A model generated the notes under the pieces. That model was not told the DNA's origin. It saw nothing but the letters and a program-made list of their open reading frames with translations, and did no database searches. Positions 37,443 through 47,022 of a stretch of 64,000 nt of DNA are shown here, in pieces. Position numbers and translations under genes: made by a program. Each line of letters starts with the position of its first letter. Positions within the stretch are counted from its first letter, which is position 1. This DNA comes from Niastella soli. GTDB lineage: Bacteria > Bacteroidota > Bacteroidia > Chitinophagales > Chitinophagaceae. The DNA is taken from assembly GCF_017742245.1 (NCBI RefSeq), contig NZ_JAGHKO010000011.1, positions 584,518-648,517 on the forward strand, given 5' to 3'.

Positions 37443-38018
37443 TTATTCAAATAAACTTATCAGGTCTTTGTTATTTGAATCTTTTGCCAGCCTGCTTCCC
37501 ATTGTCCAGATTTCCGACTCCCACTTTTTCCACTCAGCAGAATTGGGGTTATTAACGTGAATGAATGTGTCGATATTCGATGCAAGTATTCGTATCTTAT
37601 AACTCACGCCGTCCAATGCAATGCCTTTGTTAGCGTCAAACAGGTTTAAATTGAAATGCCTGATCATTTCATGGGAGGTGTCAGTCGAACTTTCAGTATA
37701 TAAACTTTCTATTCCGTTGTTATTCGAAATATAGGCGCCCTGGATAATTTCTTCTTTGTTGGCGTATTCACGGAATTTGTTTTCGTTAAACCTGATCCCA
37801 AAAACACCGCCCCAGCCAACAAATGAACGTGACACCTGAACGATCCAGCTATACGCTATTGACTTTTCGTTCTCGCGCCAGCCATTTTTGTCTCTGATCA
37901 CCTGGATACCACTGCTAAGTTCTGTTAACCCGAGATTTGCTGCAAGCGATCTTTCCAGCTTTTGAAAGTATTCAATGCTATTGTAGTAAATGTCAGGATT
38001 GTCTGATTCTTGTCTCAT
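37443..38018 (-). CDS. Hypothetical cytosolic protein
   Basis: 191 residues, with no signal peptide or membrane helix. Features are GLTELSSGIQVIRDKNGWRE, an aromatic stretch RSFVGWGGVFGIRF and a Trp-rich C-terminus (EWKKWESEIWTMG). I recognise no family. It is divergent from the protein at 38282 across 263 bp. The ATG at 38018 is well placed. The size and composition resemble soluble immunity or accessory proteins, but nothing beyond that supports such a role. Confidence 0.6.
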   Translation of the reverse strand: MRQESDNPDIYYNSIEYFQKLERSLAANLGLTELSSGIQVIRDKNGWRENEKSIAYSWIVQVSRSFVGWGGVFGIRFNENKFREYANKEEIIQGAYISNNNGIESLYTESSTDTSHEMIRHFNLNLFDANKGIALDGVSYKIRILASNIDTFIHVNNPNSAEWKKWESEIWTMGSRLAKDSNNKDLISLFE

Positions 38019-38281
38019 GCTGACTTTTTAGTAATAGTAAAGAATCGGTATTATACGTTTCTTTTGGCAGAAAACAATATTTGTAAATTGTTATTTCAGA
38101 GTTTTTAGCGATCAGCTTAGTGCAGTATCGTTAGATTCAAAATATACAGGTTGCTTATTTTTTTGTAATTTTATTCTTCCAATATCTGTTACCGGGAAAG
38201 GGAAGTGTCAGCGTGAGGTGGGGAAAATGATTACGAAATACCTGAAAGTAATAATTACTCAATAAATAAATTTTAGAATCC

Positions 38282-38710
38282 TTGGAAAGCTACAAAGATA
38301 AATTACTAGAAGCGATGTTTCCGCTGGTGGACGATCTTCTTGAGAAATATGGCGAATTTTTTCCGCTGGGCGCTGCAATACTACGAGATGACGGCATAGC
38401 CAGTTTGGCTACTTATGATGGTGATGAAAGACCAAAGTCTGATGCTGTAATTGCCGATTTAAAAGAAGCCATCAAGGCAGGGTTTAAAAAACGTGAATAC
38501 AAAGCTGCAGTGATTTTTTACGATATTTACGTTACACATCCCGAGACAAATATTAAGTCAGCTGCTGTGGCAATAAATTATGAAAGTGTAGGGGAGAACT
38601 CAGGATTCATATTCTTCTTCCCATATAAATTCAGTGAGGATAAAGAATTGTCTTATGATCCTGGCTGGTATGATGAAGTTCCCAAAGAATTATTTATAGA
38701 ATTTAGCTAA
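38282..38710 (+). CDS. Hypothetical cytosolic protein, TTG start
   Basis: About 142 residues. The likely start is TTG at 38282; no ATG upstream fits, and the next ATG (12 codons on) would remove a predicted helix. The pattern EKYGEFFPLGAAI ... AAVIFYDIYV ... SAAVAINYES ... FIFFFPYKF resembles a widespread small Bacteroidota/Firmicutes family in which a strand-rich core carries a conserved FPxGA motif. I cannot name the family. It ends 8 bp before a strong terminator and is transcribed alone. Confidence 0.65.
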   Translation: MESYKDKLLEAMFPLVDDLLEKYGEFFPLGAAILRDDGIASLATYDGDERPKSDAVIADLKEAIKAGFKKREYKAAVIFYDIYVTHPETNIKSAAVAINYESVGENSGFIFFFPYKFSEDKELSYDPGWYDEVPKELFIEFS

Positions 38711-38718
38711 GTAGGATG

Positions 38719-38746
38719 CTGCCCCGGTAAACGGGGCAGTTTTTTT
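38719..38746 (+). terminator. Strong Rho-independent terminator
   Basis: CTGCCCCG (38719-38726) and CGGGGCAG (38732-38739) form a perfect 8-bp GC-rich stem with loop GTAAA, followed by seven Ts. It closes the 142-residue gene. Confidence 0.92.
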
Positions 38747-38796
38747 ATCGGTATGTGGTTTTCTGATTGGAAGATCTTCAATTATGGGGCGACAGA

Positions 38797-39219
38797 TTAT
38801 AGCCATGGCGGCTGTAGATCCGGGGCCAGCCAGTTTTTTCTGGCTTCTTTACTCATTAATAATTCCCGGGTGTAATATTTAAGCGGAAAATCTTTCCTTA
38901 AAAAATCCTGTTGCCAAAGCCCGTTCAGTTTGCTGTCAAAATCTTTGGCTGCATCCGTTTGCACGATATAGTTAATAATATGCCTGGTGTAAAACAGGGT
39001 GATCGTTTCGTGATAGCCTGAGTGATCGGTGTTTTCTCCACCAATACTAATGTTGAATTTCTTTATTCCTTCTTTGATTGAGTCAATTGCCTGTGGTAAT
39101 GGCTGCCGGCAACAATACCAAAGCGCCATTACAAAATGCGCTTCGTGCGTCCATTTTTCTTTTGGTAATCGGCCAATTTCAAATTGATGGACCAATTCTT
39201 TTGCTTCCGTGGTTGTCAT
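38797..39219 (-). CDS. Conserved hypothetical protein co-transcribed with an Lrp-type regulator
   Basis: 140 residues, soluble, helical. Two histidine-rich motifs stand out: EKWTHEAHFVMALWY and DHSGYHETITLFY. They resemble a small bacterial family with a WTHEAHL motif of unknown function. It starts 1 bp after the stop of the Lrp/AsnC regulator on the same strand, so the two are one operon. The regulator may control this gene, or the two may act together. No catalytic assignment is possible from the sequence; the paired His suggest a metal or acid/base site. Confidence 0.65.
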   Translation of the reverse strand: MTTTEAKELVHQFEIGRLPKEKWTHEAHFVMALWYCCRQPLPQAIDSIKEGIKKFNISIGGENTDHSGYHETITLFYTRHIINYIVQTDAAKDFDSKLNGLWQQDFLRKDFPLKYYTRELLMSKEARKNWLAPDLQPPWL

Positions 39220-39220
39220 C

Positions 39221-39670
39221 TTAAAAGTTTTTTGTGTTGACCTCTTCTTTATAGGTGTTGAGGATGATGGTGGTATTGGTACGGGTGATCGCTTTTATAG
39301 ATTTTATCTTTTTTACCAGCAGTTCTTCCAGGGCCAATGTGTCTTTTACGAGAACTTTCAACAGCAGATCATGATCGCCAGCGGTATGGTGGCATTCGAG
39401 CACTTCGTTTAAGGCAATAAGGTTCTCTTTTACCGATCCGGTTTTGGTATGATCGATCCAAACCTGGATAAACGCCAGCAATTGCAGATTTACTTGTTGC
39501 CGGTTTACTTTTATCGTGTACTTTTCTATATACCCCGATCTGTCAAGCTTGCGTAATCTTTCTGTTACCGCAGGCAGTGATAGGTTTATTTTTCGAGCTA
39601 TGTCCGCACCGGTAATGCGGGCATTTTCTACGAGCAACTGCAGTATTCTGCTGTCATAGCGATCCATCAT
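39221..39670 (-). CDS. Lrp/AsnC family transcriptional regulator
   Basis: 149 residues, standard length. The N-terminal helix-turn-helix reads DSRILQLLVENARITGADIA then RKINLSLPAVTERLRKLDRS, and the C-terminal RAM domain shows LLAFIQVWIDHTKTG, VLECHHTAGDHDLLLKVLV and IKAITRTNTTIIL. The HHTAGDHDLLL segment is the usual effector-binding core. It responds to an amino acid or related metabolite; which one is unknown. The start could be the first or second Met of MMDRYDS. It precedes the 140-residue WTHEAH protein by 1 bp. Confidence 0.95.
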   Translation of the reverse strand: MMDRYDSRILQLLVENARITGADIARKINLSLPAVTERLRKLDRSGYIEKYTIKVNRQQVNLQLLAFIQVWIDHTKTGSVKENLIALNEVLECHHTAGDHDLLLKVLVKDTLALEELLVKKIKSIKAITRTNTTIILNTYKEEVNTKNF

Positions 39671-40205
39671 TGTTCATTATTTATCCCGAAAGTAATCTTT
39701 GTCTTTATATTATAATGTAAATGTTGTAAAATGACAGCAACTATTAAGGAAAACTGATAAGATACTTTACAATAGATTGAAATAGTATTGTTTTGTTCCC
39801 AATGCCAGCATTAATAAGGAGGCATTTTCGGCGCGGGCTGTTTCATTGCGTCGATGCTGTTGTATGTAACCGGCGATCTATCGTGTTTTTAATGTTTTGC
39901 CATTTACTGAAGATCACTGTACTGAATGTGCGCCATTTTCCGGGATGCCTCATTGTTGAAGTAGTAGCCATGCAAAGTGTTTATAACCGATAGTGGCGAA
40001 ATGACATACAGCTGAAAATTGCGGTTGTGATCAAAGGTTGGAATGATGTAGGAATTAAGTTGGCCTTGTGCAATCGTTTGCGTTAAATTTCGTTACAGAT
40101 AGTTAAAAAATATCATAAATCAGCAGTTGCTCCGTTTATGTACGCTGAAACCGAAACGTGAAATTGATCTGAAGAATTTTTTACCTTAACCCTACCCGAA
40201 TTAAG
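39671..40205. other. 535-bp intergenic region before the ECF sigma factor
   Basis: The region holds the divergent regulatory space of the Lrp gene and the ECF sigma gene. No credible gene is visible: the only frame longer than 60 codons (39793-39993) has Cys/His/Arg-rich content with no pattern. I see no hairpin with a T-run. Confidence 0.4.
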
Positions 40206-40763
40206 GTGACTGCTTATACCCAATACACCGACGTCCATCTGTTAGAGTTGCTGGCGCAAGGCGACCGTGTCGCTTTTGACGCAATTTACGATCGTTACTG
40301 GCAAGTAATGTATCAGCCCGCCTATAAACGTCTCCGTAATAAAACTCAGTGCCAGGAAATTATCCAGGATGTGTTTATCGATCTCTGGCTAAGAAGAGGG
40401 CAGGTGGAGATCAATAATATAAAGGCCTATCTTTTAACCGCAGTTCGTTTTCAAATCTATAAAGCAGTACCGAAGGAAAAAGCAAGCCCGACGTTTTTCG
40501 AGCTGCATGAAGCCGCACATGTTTCATTTTCTGGTGCAGAAACTAATCTTATTGAAAAGGAATTCATGCGGTTTGTAAAGTCCTGGATAAATGTGTTGCC
40601 CGAAAAAAGAAGAAGAATGTTTTTGATGCATATCGAAGACAATCTATCTACAAAGGAAATTGCAAATCGTTTAAGGGTTTCACAAAAAACGGTGCAAAAT
40701 CAGGTGGGTACTGCCATGCAGGGATTACGTGTGCACATTGCTGGTTTTTTTTCACGTTCTTAA
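40206..40763 (+). CDS. ECF-type RNA polymerase sigma factor (Bacteroidota FecI-like)
   Basis: About 185 residues, starting with GTG at 40206. Sigma region 2 (FDAIYDRYWQVMYQPAYKRL, then QEIIQDVFIDLWLRR) and region 4 (HIEDNLSTKEIANRLRVSQK, then TVQNQVGTAM) are both present. Bacteroidota sigma factors of this type are usually paired with a FecR anti-sigma and a SusC/SusD transporter. Here no FecR is next to it, and the SusC gene starts about 430 bp downstream. I infer that it may activate the SusC-SusD operon, or answer to an anti-sigma elsewhere. Confidence 0.92.
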   Translation: MTAYTQYTDVHLLELLAQGDRVAFDAIYDRYWQVMYQPAYKRLRNKTQCQEIIQDVFIDLWLRRGQVEINNIKAYLLTAVRFQIYKAVPKEKASPTFFELHEAAHVSFSGAETNLIEKEFMRFVKSWINVLPEKRRRMFLMHIEDNLSTKEIANRLRVSQKTVQNQVGTAMQGLRVHIAGFFSRS

Positions 40764-41195
40764 TAATAGAGATCTTCTTCTTTTTTGTCCAATAATATTA
40801 TCGATTACTATAAGTGTTATACATTAGTTGTTAAAAAATCTTAATTTTTGTTTGGGAGTTTTTCCTGTTTCCGGTACTTATAAGTAAAGGAATGTAAATG
40901 ATTGCTGTCAATACCATAAAGACATTGAATTGTCTCCAACAAAATCTTCTCCTGCGCATAGAAGAAGAACATACCGTGGTGTTGTAGAGTGACCGTCTGT
41001 TCATGCCTTGTTAATCCTGAAAACAACTGTTTACCTCTTTAAACCCTTAAAATACTTCCCGACATGATCACACTGACTTCCGGTTAATTACCAAATCAAA
41101 TAACGAAAACAAACATTTCGACTGGCTATCAGGATAGACTCACATAGCCAAGAGGGATTTTTTTGCACTTTATAACCCTAACGTTAACCTGGGAA
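40764..41195. other. Intergenic leader region of the first SusC operon
   Basis: AT-rich and without a credible gene. It should contain the SusC operon promoter and a long 5' leader. I could not single out a convincing -33/-7 pair. Confidence 0.4.
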
Positions 41196-44100
41196 ATGAG
41201 CGCTGCAAAAGAAATGCAATCGCCATGTCTCAACAATCTTGAAAAATCTATGTTCCTGAAAAATCCTTGCCTTATGTCTTCATGCCGAAAGGTGTTGAAG
41301 GCGAACGGGCTCGTATCCAGAACAACCATGCTACTGGCGTTCAGTGTTGTATGCTTGCTTGCTGTTTGTTTGCCAGTGCATGCCAACGTACCGATATTTG
41401 AAGATGTTCGCGGTGTGGTTCAAAATTCTATTACCAAAGAACCTTTGGCCGGCGTTACTATTTCTGTTAAGGGGGCATTGAATAGCACCCGCACCAATTC
41501 AAAAGGAGAATTTATTGTAAGGGGCATTGAGGCAGGTGTTGTGTTGGTCTTCACTTATGTTGGATTTGAAGAGCACGAAGTAAAAGTTATGGATCCCTCT
41601 CAACCCCTTACCATCATGATGGAAGTGGCGCAGCAAGGTATGGATAATGTAGTAGTGGTTGGTTATGGAAGTGTTAAGAAACGTGATCTTACGGGTTCCG
41701 TTGCCCGTTTATCAATAGATGATCTGCAGAAGGCGCCTGTACGGGCTTTTGATGAAGCCCTGGCCGGCCGCATTTCGGGCGTAATGGTGTCTTCTACCGA
41801 AGGCCAGCCCGGTTCGCCCACTACTATCGTCATCCGCGGGAATAACTCAATTACCCAGGATAACTCGCCTTTGTATGTAATTGATGGATTTCCCATTGAA
41901 ACGCCGGATAATAATATTCTTAATCCAAACGACATTGAATCGATCGACGTATTGAAAGATGCGTCAGCGACCGCCATTTACGGGGCCAGGGGCGCTAATG
42001 GTGTTATTATTGTGACTACTAAAAAAGGTAAAGATGGACCGCCGGTAGTAAGGTATAATAGCTATTATGGCGTGCAGAAGAATTTAAAGACAATTCCGGT
42101 AATGAACCCTTATGAGTTCGTTAAGCTGCAACAGGAAGTGCCTAACGTTAACGACCTCGACGCTACTTACCTGGCAAATGGTGTAACGCTCGATGATTAT
42201 AAAAGTGTAAGTGGTATCGACTGGCAGAAACGTTTGTATCGTCAGGCTCCCATGCAGGATCACAGCGTGTCTGTTACCGGCGGTGCGGCTAAAACAAAAT
42301 ACAGTATGTCTGGTGAAGTATTTGACCAGGATGGTATTGTGGTAAATTCATCTTTCAAGCGTTACCAGGCCAAGCTCAGTCTCGATCAAACGGTGAATGA
42401 TAAATTGAAAACAGGGGGCTATGTTTTATTTACAAATACAAAGCGGTACGGCAACATCCCTTCGTCGATGTCAAGCTCCTCAATGAATAACCTGTTGTAC
42501 AGTACATGGGGGTACCGGCCCGTTTCACCAATTAACTCGGTAAAGCCATTCAATCCGTATTATGATGAGACTTTGTATGATGATATGGTTAACCCAACCA
42601 CCGATTACCGGTTAAATCCGATCATTATAGCCGAAAATGAATACCGGTTAAAAAATGTAAATAATCTTATTGCCAATGCCTATGTTGAATACAGCGTTTT
42701 AAAGAATTTAAAGTTACGGGTGACAGGGGGGCTTAATAAAACCATGCAGCGTAACGATGAATTCAATAATTCACGCACCCGTTCGGGTAATCCAGGCAGC
42801 CTGTATGGAATGAATGGTTCTGTGATGTATAATGAAATCAATAACTGGTTGAACGAAAATACCCTTACTTATAATGGATTCATCGGTAATGATCATAAAA
42901 TAAACGCAGTGGGCGGCATTACCCTGCAGGGTAACCGTTATCAGTCATATGGATCAATGTCGAACCAATTACCTTATGAAGAGCTGGGTCTGGCCGGTTT
43001 GGGATTCGGGGAACCACAACCTGTTTACCCGGAGTTGGCAAAATGGTCATTGGTTTCGGGGCTGGCAAGGGTTAATTATTCTTTTAAAGAGCGTTATTTA
43101 TTGACTGTTTCTTTCCGTGCCGATGGAAGCTCAAAGTTCAGGGAAAATAGTAAATGGAGTTATTTCCCATCGGGTGCGTTTGCCTGGCGGATAGGCGCCG
43201 AGCCATTCATGCAAAGATTAACGTTCCTGTCTGATGCGAAAGTACGCGCCAGTTGGGGTATTACGGGTAATAACCGAGTGCCCGAATACGGAACTTATGC
43301 TAAGGTCGACTTCCCGATCAACAACTATTACTCATTTAACAATGTATACGGCCAGGGCGCCATACTGGCGGAAATGGCAAACCCTGATCTCAAATGGGAG
43401 AATACTGCGCAAACTGACGTAGGGTTGGATGTTGGATTGTTGCATCACCGGGTGCAGTTTACTGTTGATTATTATAAGAAGATAACGAAGAACCTGTTAT
43501 TGGATGCCGGTCTTCCGCCAACAACTGGTTATCCTTCGGTGTACAGGAACATCGGGAAAACCAGCAATGAGGGTATAGAGCTGAGCCTTTCTTCCATCAA
43601 TATTGATCGTAATGATTTCAAATGGCGTACGGCGTTCAATATTTCTTTTAATAGAAGTAAAACACTTGCATTGGCGCAAAACCAGGAAAGCATGACCTCT
43701 TCATTGGCCTGGGACCAATGGTATGCATCGATACCGCTGTATATAACCAAACTGGGTATGCCCTTAGGTCAGATCTACGGTTTTATCTGGGATGGCGTTT
43801 ATCAGTATGATGATTTTGACAAATTAGCCAATGATACTTATGTATTAAAGGATGGCGTGCCTGCCAACGGCAACGCCCGTAATAAAATTCAACCCGGCGA
43901 TATCAAATACAGGGATATGAATGGGGATGGTGACGTAGACGATTATGATCGTACCATAATCGGTCATGGTTTCCCGGTGCATATAGGTGGTTTTACGAAC
44001 AACTTCAGCTATAGAAATTTCGACCTGAATGTCTTCTTTCAATGGTCGTATGGTAACGACATAGTAAATGCCAACCGCCTGATCTTTGAGACCGGGAATA

Positions 44101-44465
44101 AATCGTATTTGAACCAATATGCCAGTTTTAAATCACGCTGGACGCCTGAAAATACCAATACAACCATGCCCAGGGCCGGTGGTCAGGTTGGATATGCTTA
44201 CTCAACCCGCATTATTGAAGACGGTTCATACTTACGTTTGAAAACCGTACAGCTTGGTTACACGTTGCCGGAAAGTATCATGAAAAATAGCAAAATAAAA
44301 AGCTGCCGGTTTTATCTGGCTACCCAGAACCTGTATACCTGGACTAAATACAGCGGGAACGACCCCGAGGTGTCTGTCGGTTATTCCGCGCTTACTCCGG
44401 GGTTCGATTATTCGGCTTATCCAAGAGCCAGGACTGTTACACTCGGTGTGAATTTATCATTATAA
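41196..44465 (+). CDS. SusC/RagA-family TonB-linked outer-membrane transporter
   Basis: The start is uncertain. TTG 41163 is unlikely; I use ATG 41196, and ATG 41250 is also reasonable. About 1089 residues. A long n-region precedes the signal peptide (LLAFSVVCLLAVCLPVHA). Then come a carboxypeptidase-D-like domain (VRGVVQNSITKEPLAGVTISV), a TonB-box-like region (VVVVGYGSVKKRDLTGSV), the plug (IVIRGNNSITQDNSPLYVIDG, LKDASATAIYGARGANGVII) and a 22-strand barrel ending in the usual aromatic TLGVNLSL. No STN domain is present, so direct sigma/anti-sigma signalling through it is unlikely. It pairs with the SusD gene 31 bp downstream. Confidence 0.96.
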   Translation: MSAAKEMQSPCLNNLEKSMFLKNPCLMSSCRKVLKANGLVSRTTMLLAFSVVCLLAVCLPVHANVPIFEDVRGVVQNSITKEPLAGVTISVKGALNSTRTNSKGEFIVRGIEAGVVLVFTYVGFEEHEVKVMDPSQPLTIMMEVAQQGMDNVVVVGYGSVKKRDLTGSVARLSIDDLQKAPVRAFDEALAGRISGVMVSSTEGQPGSPTTIVIRGNNSITQDNSPLYVIDGFPIETPDNNILNPNDIESIDVLKDASATAIYGARGANGVIIVTTKKGKDGPPVVRYNSYYGVQKNLKTIPVMNPYEFVKLQQEVPNVNDLDATYLANGVTLDDYKSVSGIDWQKRLYRQAPMQDHSVSVTGGAAKTKYSMSGEVFDQDGIVVNSSFKRYQAKLSLDQTVNDKLKTGGYVLFTNTKRYGNIPSSMSSSSMNNLLYSTWGYRPVSPINSVKPFNPYYDETLYDDMVNPTTDYRLNPIIIAENEYRLKNVNNLIANAYVEYSVLKNLKLRVTGGLNKTMQRNDEFNNSRTRSGNPGSLYGMNGSVMYNEINNWLNENTLTYNGFIGNDHKINAVGGITLQGNRYQSYGSMSNQLPYEELGLAGLGFGEPQPVYPELAKWSLVSGLARVNYSFKERYLLTVSFRADGSSKFRENSKWSYFPSGAFAWRIGAEPFMQRLTFLSDAKVRASWGITGNNRVPEYGTYAKVDFPINNYYSFNNVYGQGAILAEMANPDLKWENTAQTDVGLDVGLLHHRVQFTVDYYKKITKNLLLDAGLPPTTGYPSVYRNIGKTSNEGIELSLSSINIDRNDFKWRTAFNISFNRSKTLALAQNQESMTSSLAWDQWYASIPLYITKLGMPLGQIYGFIWDGVYQYDDFDKLANDTYVLKDGVPANGNARNKIQPGDIKYRDMNGDGDVDDYDRTIIGHGFPVHIGGFTNNFSYRNFDLNVFFQWSYGNDIVNANRLIFETGNKSYLNQYASFKSRWTPENTNTTMPRAGGQVGYAYSTRIIEDGSYLRLKTVQLGYTLPESIMKNSKIKSCRFYLATQNLYTWTKYSGNDPEVSVGYSALTPGFDYSAYPRARTVTLGVNLSL

Positions 44466-44496
44466 AAATAATCACGCTACCTAACTACCAATACTT

Positions 44497-46032
44497 ATGA
44501 AACGAAGATTTCTTTTTCTGGCTTCGCTGATTGCGATGATTGCAGCGGGCAGTTGTAAAAAATTTCTGGAAGAGAGTCCTACATTCCTGGTAAGGGATAA
44601 TTACTATTTAAACGACCAGGAGGTTACTGCTGCCTTAAATGGTGTTTACGATATTTTGTCGCAGGAGACAATGTGGGGCGGCCAGATCCCTATTCGGCAT
44701 AATGCTACCACCGATGAATCCTATTTTTCGTATCAGACTTTTCCAACGGGACCATTCCGTAATAACCATGACCCCTCGGATACCTACGTAACAACGCTTT
44801 GGAGAAATCTGTACACCGGTATTGAGCGGGCGAATACGCTGCTGTCGAAGATCGATAGTACAAACATGGACGATAATAGAAGATCGATCGTGAAAGGGGA
44901 AGCACTTTTTTTACGTGGCTTTTATTATTTTACCCTGGTCCAGTATTTCGGCGATGTTCCTTTAAAACTTACGCATTCTGAATCGATCGATGAACTTGAT
45001 ATTGAAAGAACGCCTGTTAAACAGGTGTATGAGCAGATCATTTCAGATATGAAGGAGGCGGAGTCGAGGGTTCAGCCAGCTGCTGTTATTAAAAATAGCG
45101 GGGAAATATCCAGGTCAGCAGTTCGTGGTATTCTCGCCAGAGTGTATCTGACTATGGCAGGAGCGCCCTTGCATGATACGGAGAAATTCAAAGATGCACT
45201 TGAATATGCAAAGAAGATAAAAGAATCAGGCGATCATGTGTTGAATCCCGTTTATAAAACGATATTCATTAACGAATGCCAGGATATTGAGGACTATAAA
45301 GAGTGTATCTGGGAAGCCGAATGTAAAGGCGCCAACGAGGATGAATTTCGTGAGGGCGGCCGGATCGGTAATGAGAATGGCGTGTTATGCCGTGCCAACA
45401 GCTTCTCGGTCGTTGGTTATGCTTATGGCTTTAACAGTACCACGTACAAACTCTTCAATTTGTTTAACCCGCTTGATGTGCGGCGCGATTGGGCAATATC
45501 CACATATACCATGGATACTGCCGGCGTGAAAAAGTCAATTGCGGCCACCAATATTTACGGACGTAACTGTGCCAAATGGCGTCGCGAATATGAGCTGGTA
45601 TCCCCTAAAAACAAGAATTATACGCCTACTAATTTTCCCATGTTGCGTTATGCAGATGTACTACTGATGCATGCTGAGGCTGAAAATGAAGTAAATGGAG
45701 CTACCCCTGTTGCACTCGGATCGCTGAACCTGGTTCGCAACAGAGCCGGTTTGCCCGATACAACTATCGCAGACCAGGACGGTTTACGGCTCGAAATACG
45801 CAATGAAAGAGCCCGTGAACTTTGTTTTGAGGGTTTGCGCCGTCACGATCTGATCCGTTGGGGAATCTATGTTCAGACTATGCAAGATGCTGCAGATGAG
45901 ATCGTGACCATGAAGGGACCGGCTTATGCAGCAATCAATGCATCGAATGTAAGCCAACGCCACTTGTTATATCCTATTCCGCAAGTGGAAATGTCGTTAA
46001 ACAAAAAAATGATCCAAAACCCGTATTGGTAA
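44497..46032 (+). CDS. SusD/RagB-family substrate-binding outer-membrane lipoprotein
   Basis: 511 residues. The signal peptide has a lipobox, AAGSC, followed by the usual KKFLEESPT. TPR-rich helices and the C-terminal pattern (RNRAGLPDT, NERARELCFEGLRRHDLIRWG, then LLYPIPQVEMSLNKKM) are classic SusD. It forms the surface lid of the SusC channel. Operon: SusC-SusD-DUF5017-like-DUF6528-like. No hydrolase is linked, so the substrate is not evident. Confidence 0.96.
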   Translation: MKRRFLFLASLIAMIAAGSCKKFLEESPTFLVRDNYYLNDQEVTAALNGVYDILSQETMWGGQIPIRHNATTDESYFSYQTFPTGPFRNNHDPSDTYVTTLWRNLYTGIERANTLLSKIDSTNMDDNRRSIVKGEALFLRGFYYFTLVQYFGDVPLKLTHSESIDELDIERTPVKQVYEQIISDMKEAESRVQPAAVIKNSGEISRSAVRGILARVYLTMAGAPLHDTEKFKDALEYAKKIKESGDHVLNPVYKTIFINECQDIEDYKECIWEAECKGANEDEFREGGRIGNENGVLCRANSFSVVGYAYGFNSTTYKLFNLFNPLDVRRDWAISTYTMDTAGVKKSIAATNIYGRNCAKWRREYELVSPKNKNYTPTNFPMLRYADVLLMHAEAENEVNGATPVALGSLNLVRNRAGLPDTTIADQDGLRLEIRNERARELCFEGLRRHDLIRWGIYVQTMQDAADEIVTMKGPAYAAINASNVSQRHLLYPIPQVEMSLNKKMIQNPYW

Positions 46033-46061
46033 TGGTAAGGTCAATTAAATAAAAAAACAAC

Positions 46062-46946
46062 ATGCGAAAATTATATATTATAGCAATATTTTTTTTGGTT
46101 GGCGCAGCCTGTACCAAAAAGGATGTAGGCAGCCCCAACTTTTCGGTTGCTGCCAATAAAGAATCCTATACCACTGCCGATACTGTTTTTTTCGCTTTAA
46201 GCGGAACACCCTGGTATCTTACATTTTACTCTGGCGAACCCTATCATAAATACGAGAACCGATTACGGGTTACAGCTGATGGAATACCCACATTTCAATT
46301 TGGTTCTACTGTAACAACAGGCACCCAGGCAAATACGCTTCGTTTGCTGGTGTCTTCTGATTTTAATGGCACATACGATTCCGCAAATATTTACCAGGCT
46401 ACCTGGTCAGATATCACGGACAAAGCAAAACTGGCAACCGGTTCCGCCACTGTATCATCAGGTGTTATTGACCTTACTCCGTTTATTAATGAGGAACACC
46501 CTGTATATATCGCCTTTAAATATATCGGCAATGCCGGCTCCGCCCAAAGGAACTGGACTTTAAAAACATTGACGTTGAATAACGTATTACCAGATAGTAC
46601 CAGTTATAATCTGCTGGATATTTCAGAATCTACTGCTGGTTTCAAATCAGTGGCCATGAAAAATACAGCCGTTAAATGGACCGTTTCAACTTCTCAACTG
46701 AATTTTAAAGGCGGAACCACCACTACCAGCCCTGAAGCGGAAGGCTGGGTCATCTCCAAACCGCTTAACTTAAAAAAGGTAGTGCCTGACTACGGCGTTC
46801 CCTTAAAGAACATGACAACTATTATGGATGCTTACTATTACATTTATACAGCCCCCGGCAGTTATACGGCCACGTTCGTAGCATCGAACGCCAGCCGGTA
46901 CGACAGTAAAGACGGCGTGTATGAAGTGCCTGTAACAATCCAGTAA
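46062..46946 (+). CDS. DUF5017-like lipoprotein
   Basis: 294 residues with a short signal peptide and a lipobox VGAAC followed by TKKD. The strand-rich body (FSLSGTPWYLTFYSG-type strand as FFALSGTPWYLTFYSGEP; YIAFKYIGNAGSAQRNWTLK) matches DUF5017/SusE-F-like accessory lipoproteins that sit beside SusC/SusD. I recall such domains from Bacteroidota carbohydrate or peptide loci. Probably it is a surface-exposed binding protein. It lies 29 bp after SusD and 76 bp before the next gene. Confidence 0.75.
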   Translation: MRKLYIIAIFFLVGAACTKKDVGSPNFSVAANKESYTTADTVFFALSGTPWYLTFYSGEPYHKYENRLRVTADGIPTFQFGSTVTTGTQANTLRLLVSSDFNGTYDSANIYQATWSDITDKAKLATGSATVSSGVIDLTPFINEEHPVYIAFKYIGNAGSAQRNWTLKTLTLNNVLPDSTSYNLLDISESTAGFKSVAMKNTAVKWTVSTSQLNFKGGTTTTSPEAEGWVISKPLNLKKVVPDYGVPLKNMTTIMDAYYYIYTAPGSYTATFVASNASRYDSKDGVYEVPVTIQ

Positions 46947-47022
46947 TTCACCAAATATGTCCTGTCACAACCGTAGTGGCATTGTATCTGAAAACCCCAT
47001 TATTTTAACAAACACGTACGCA

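Noticed and set aside
39793-39993. 66-codon frame before the ECF sigma gene
   Set aside because: Cys, His and Arg are scattered without pattern, as expected of a chance frame.
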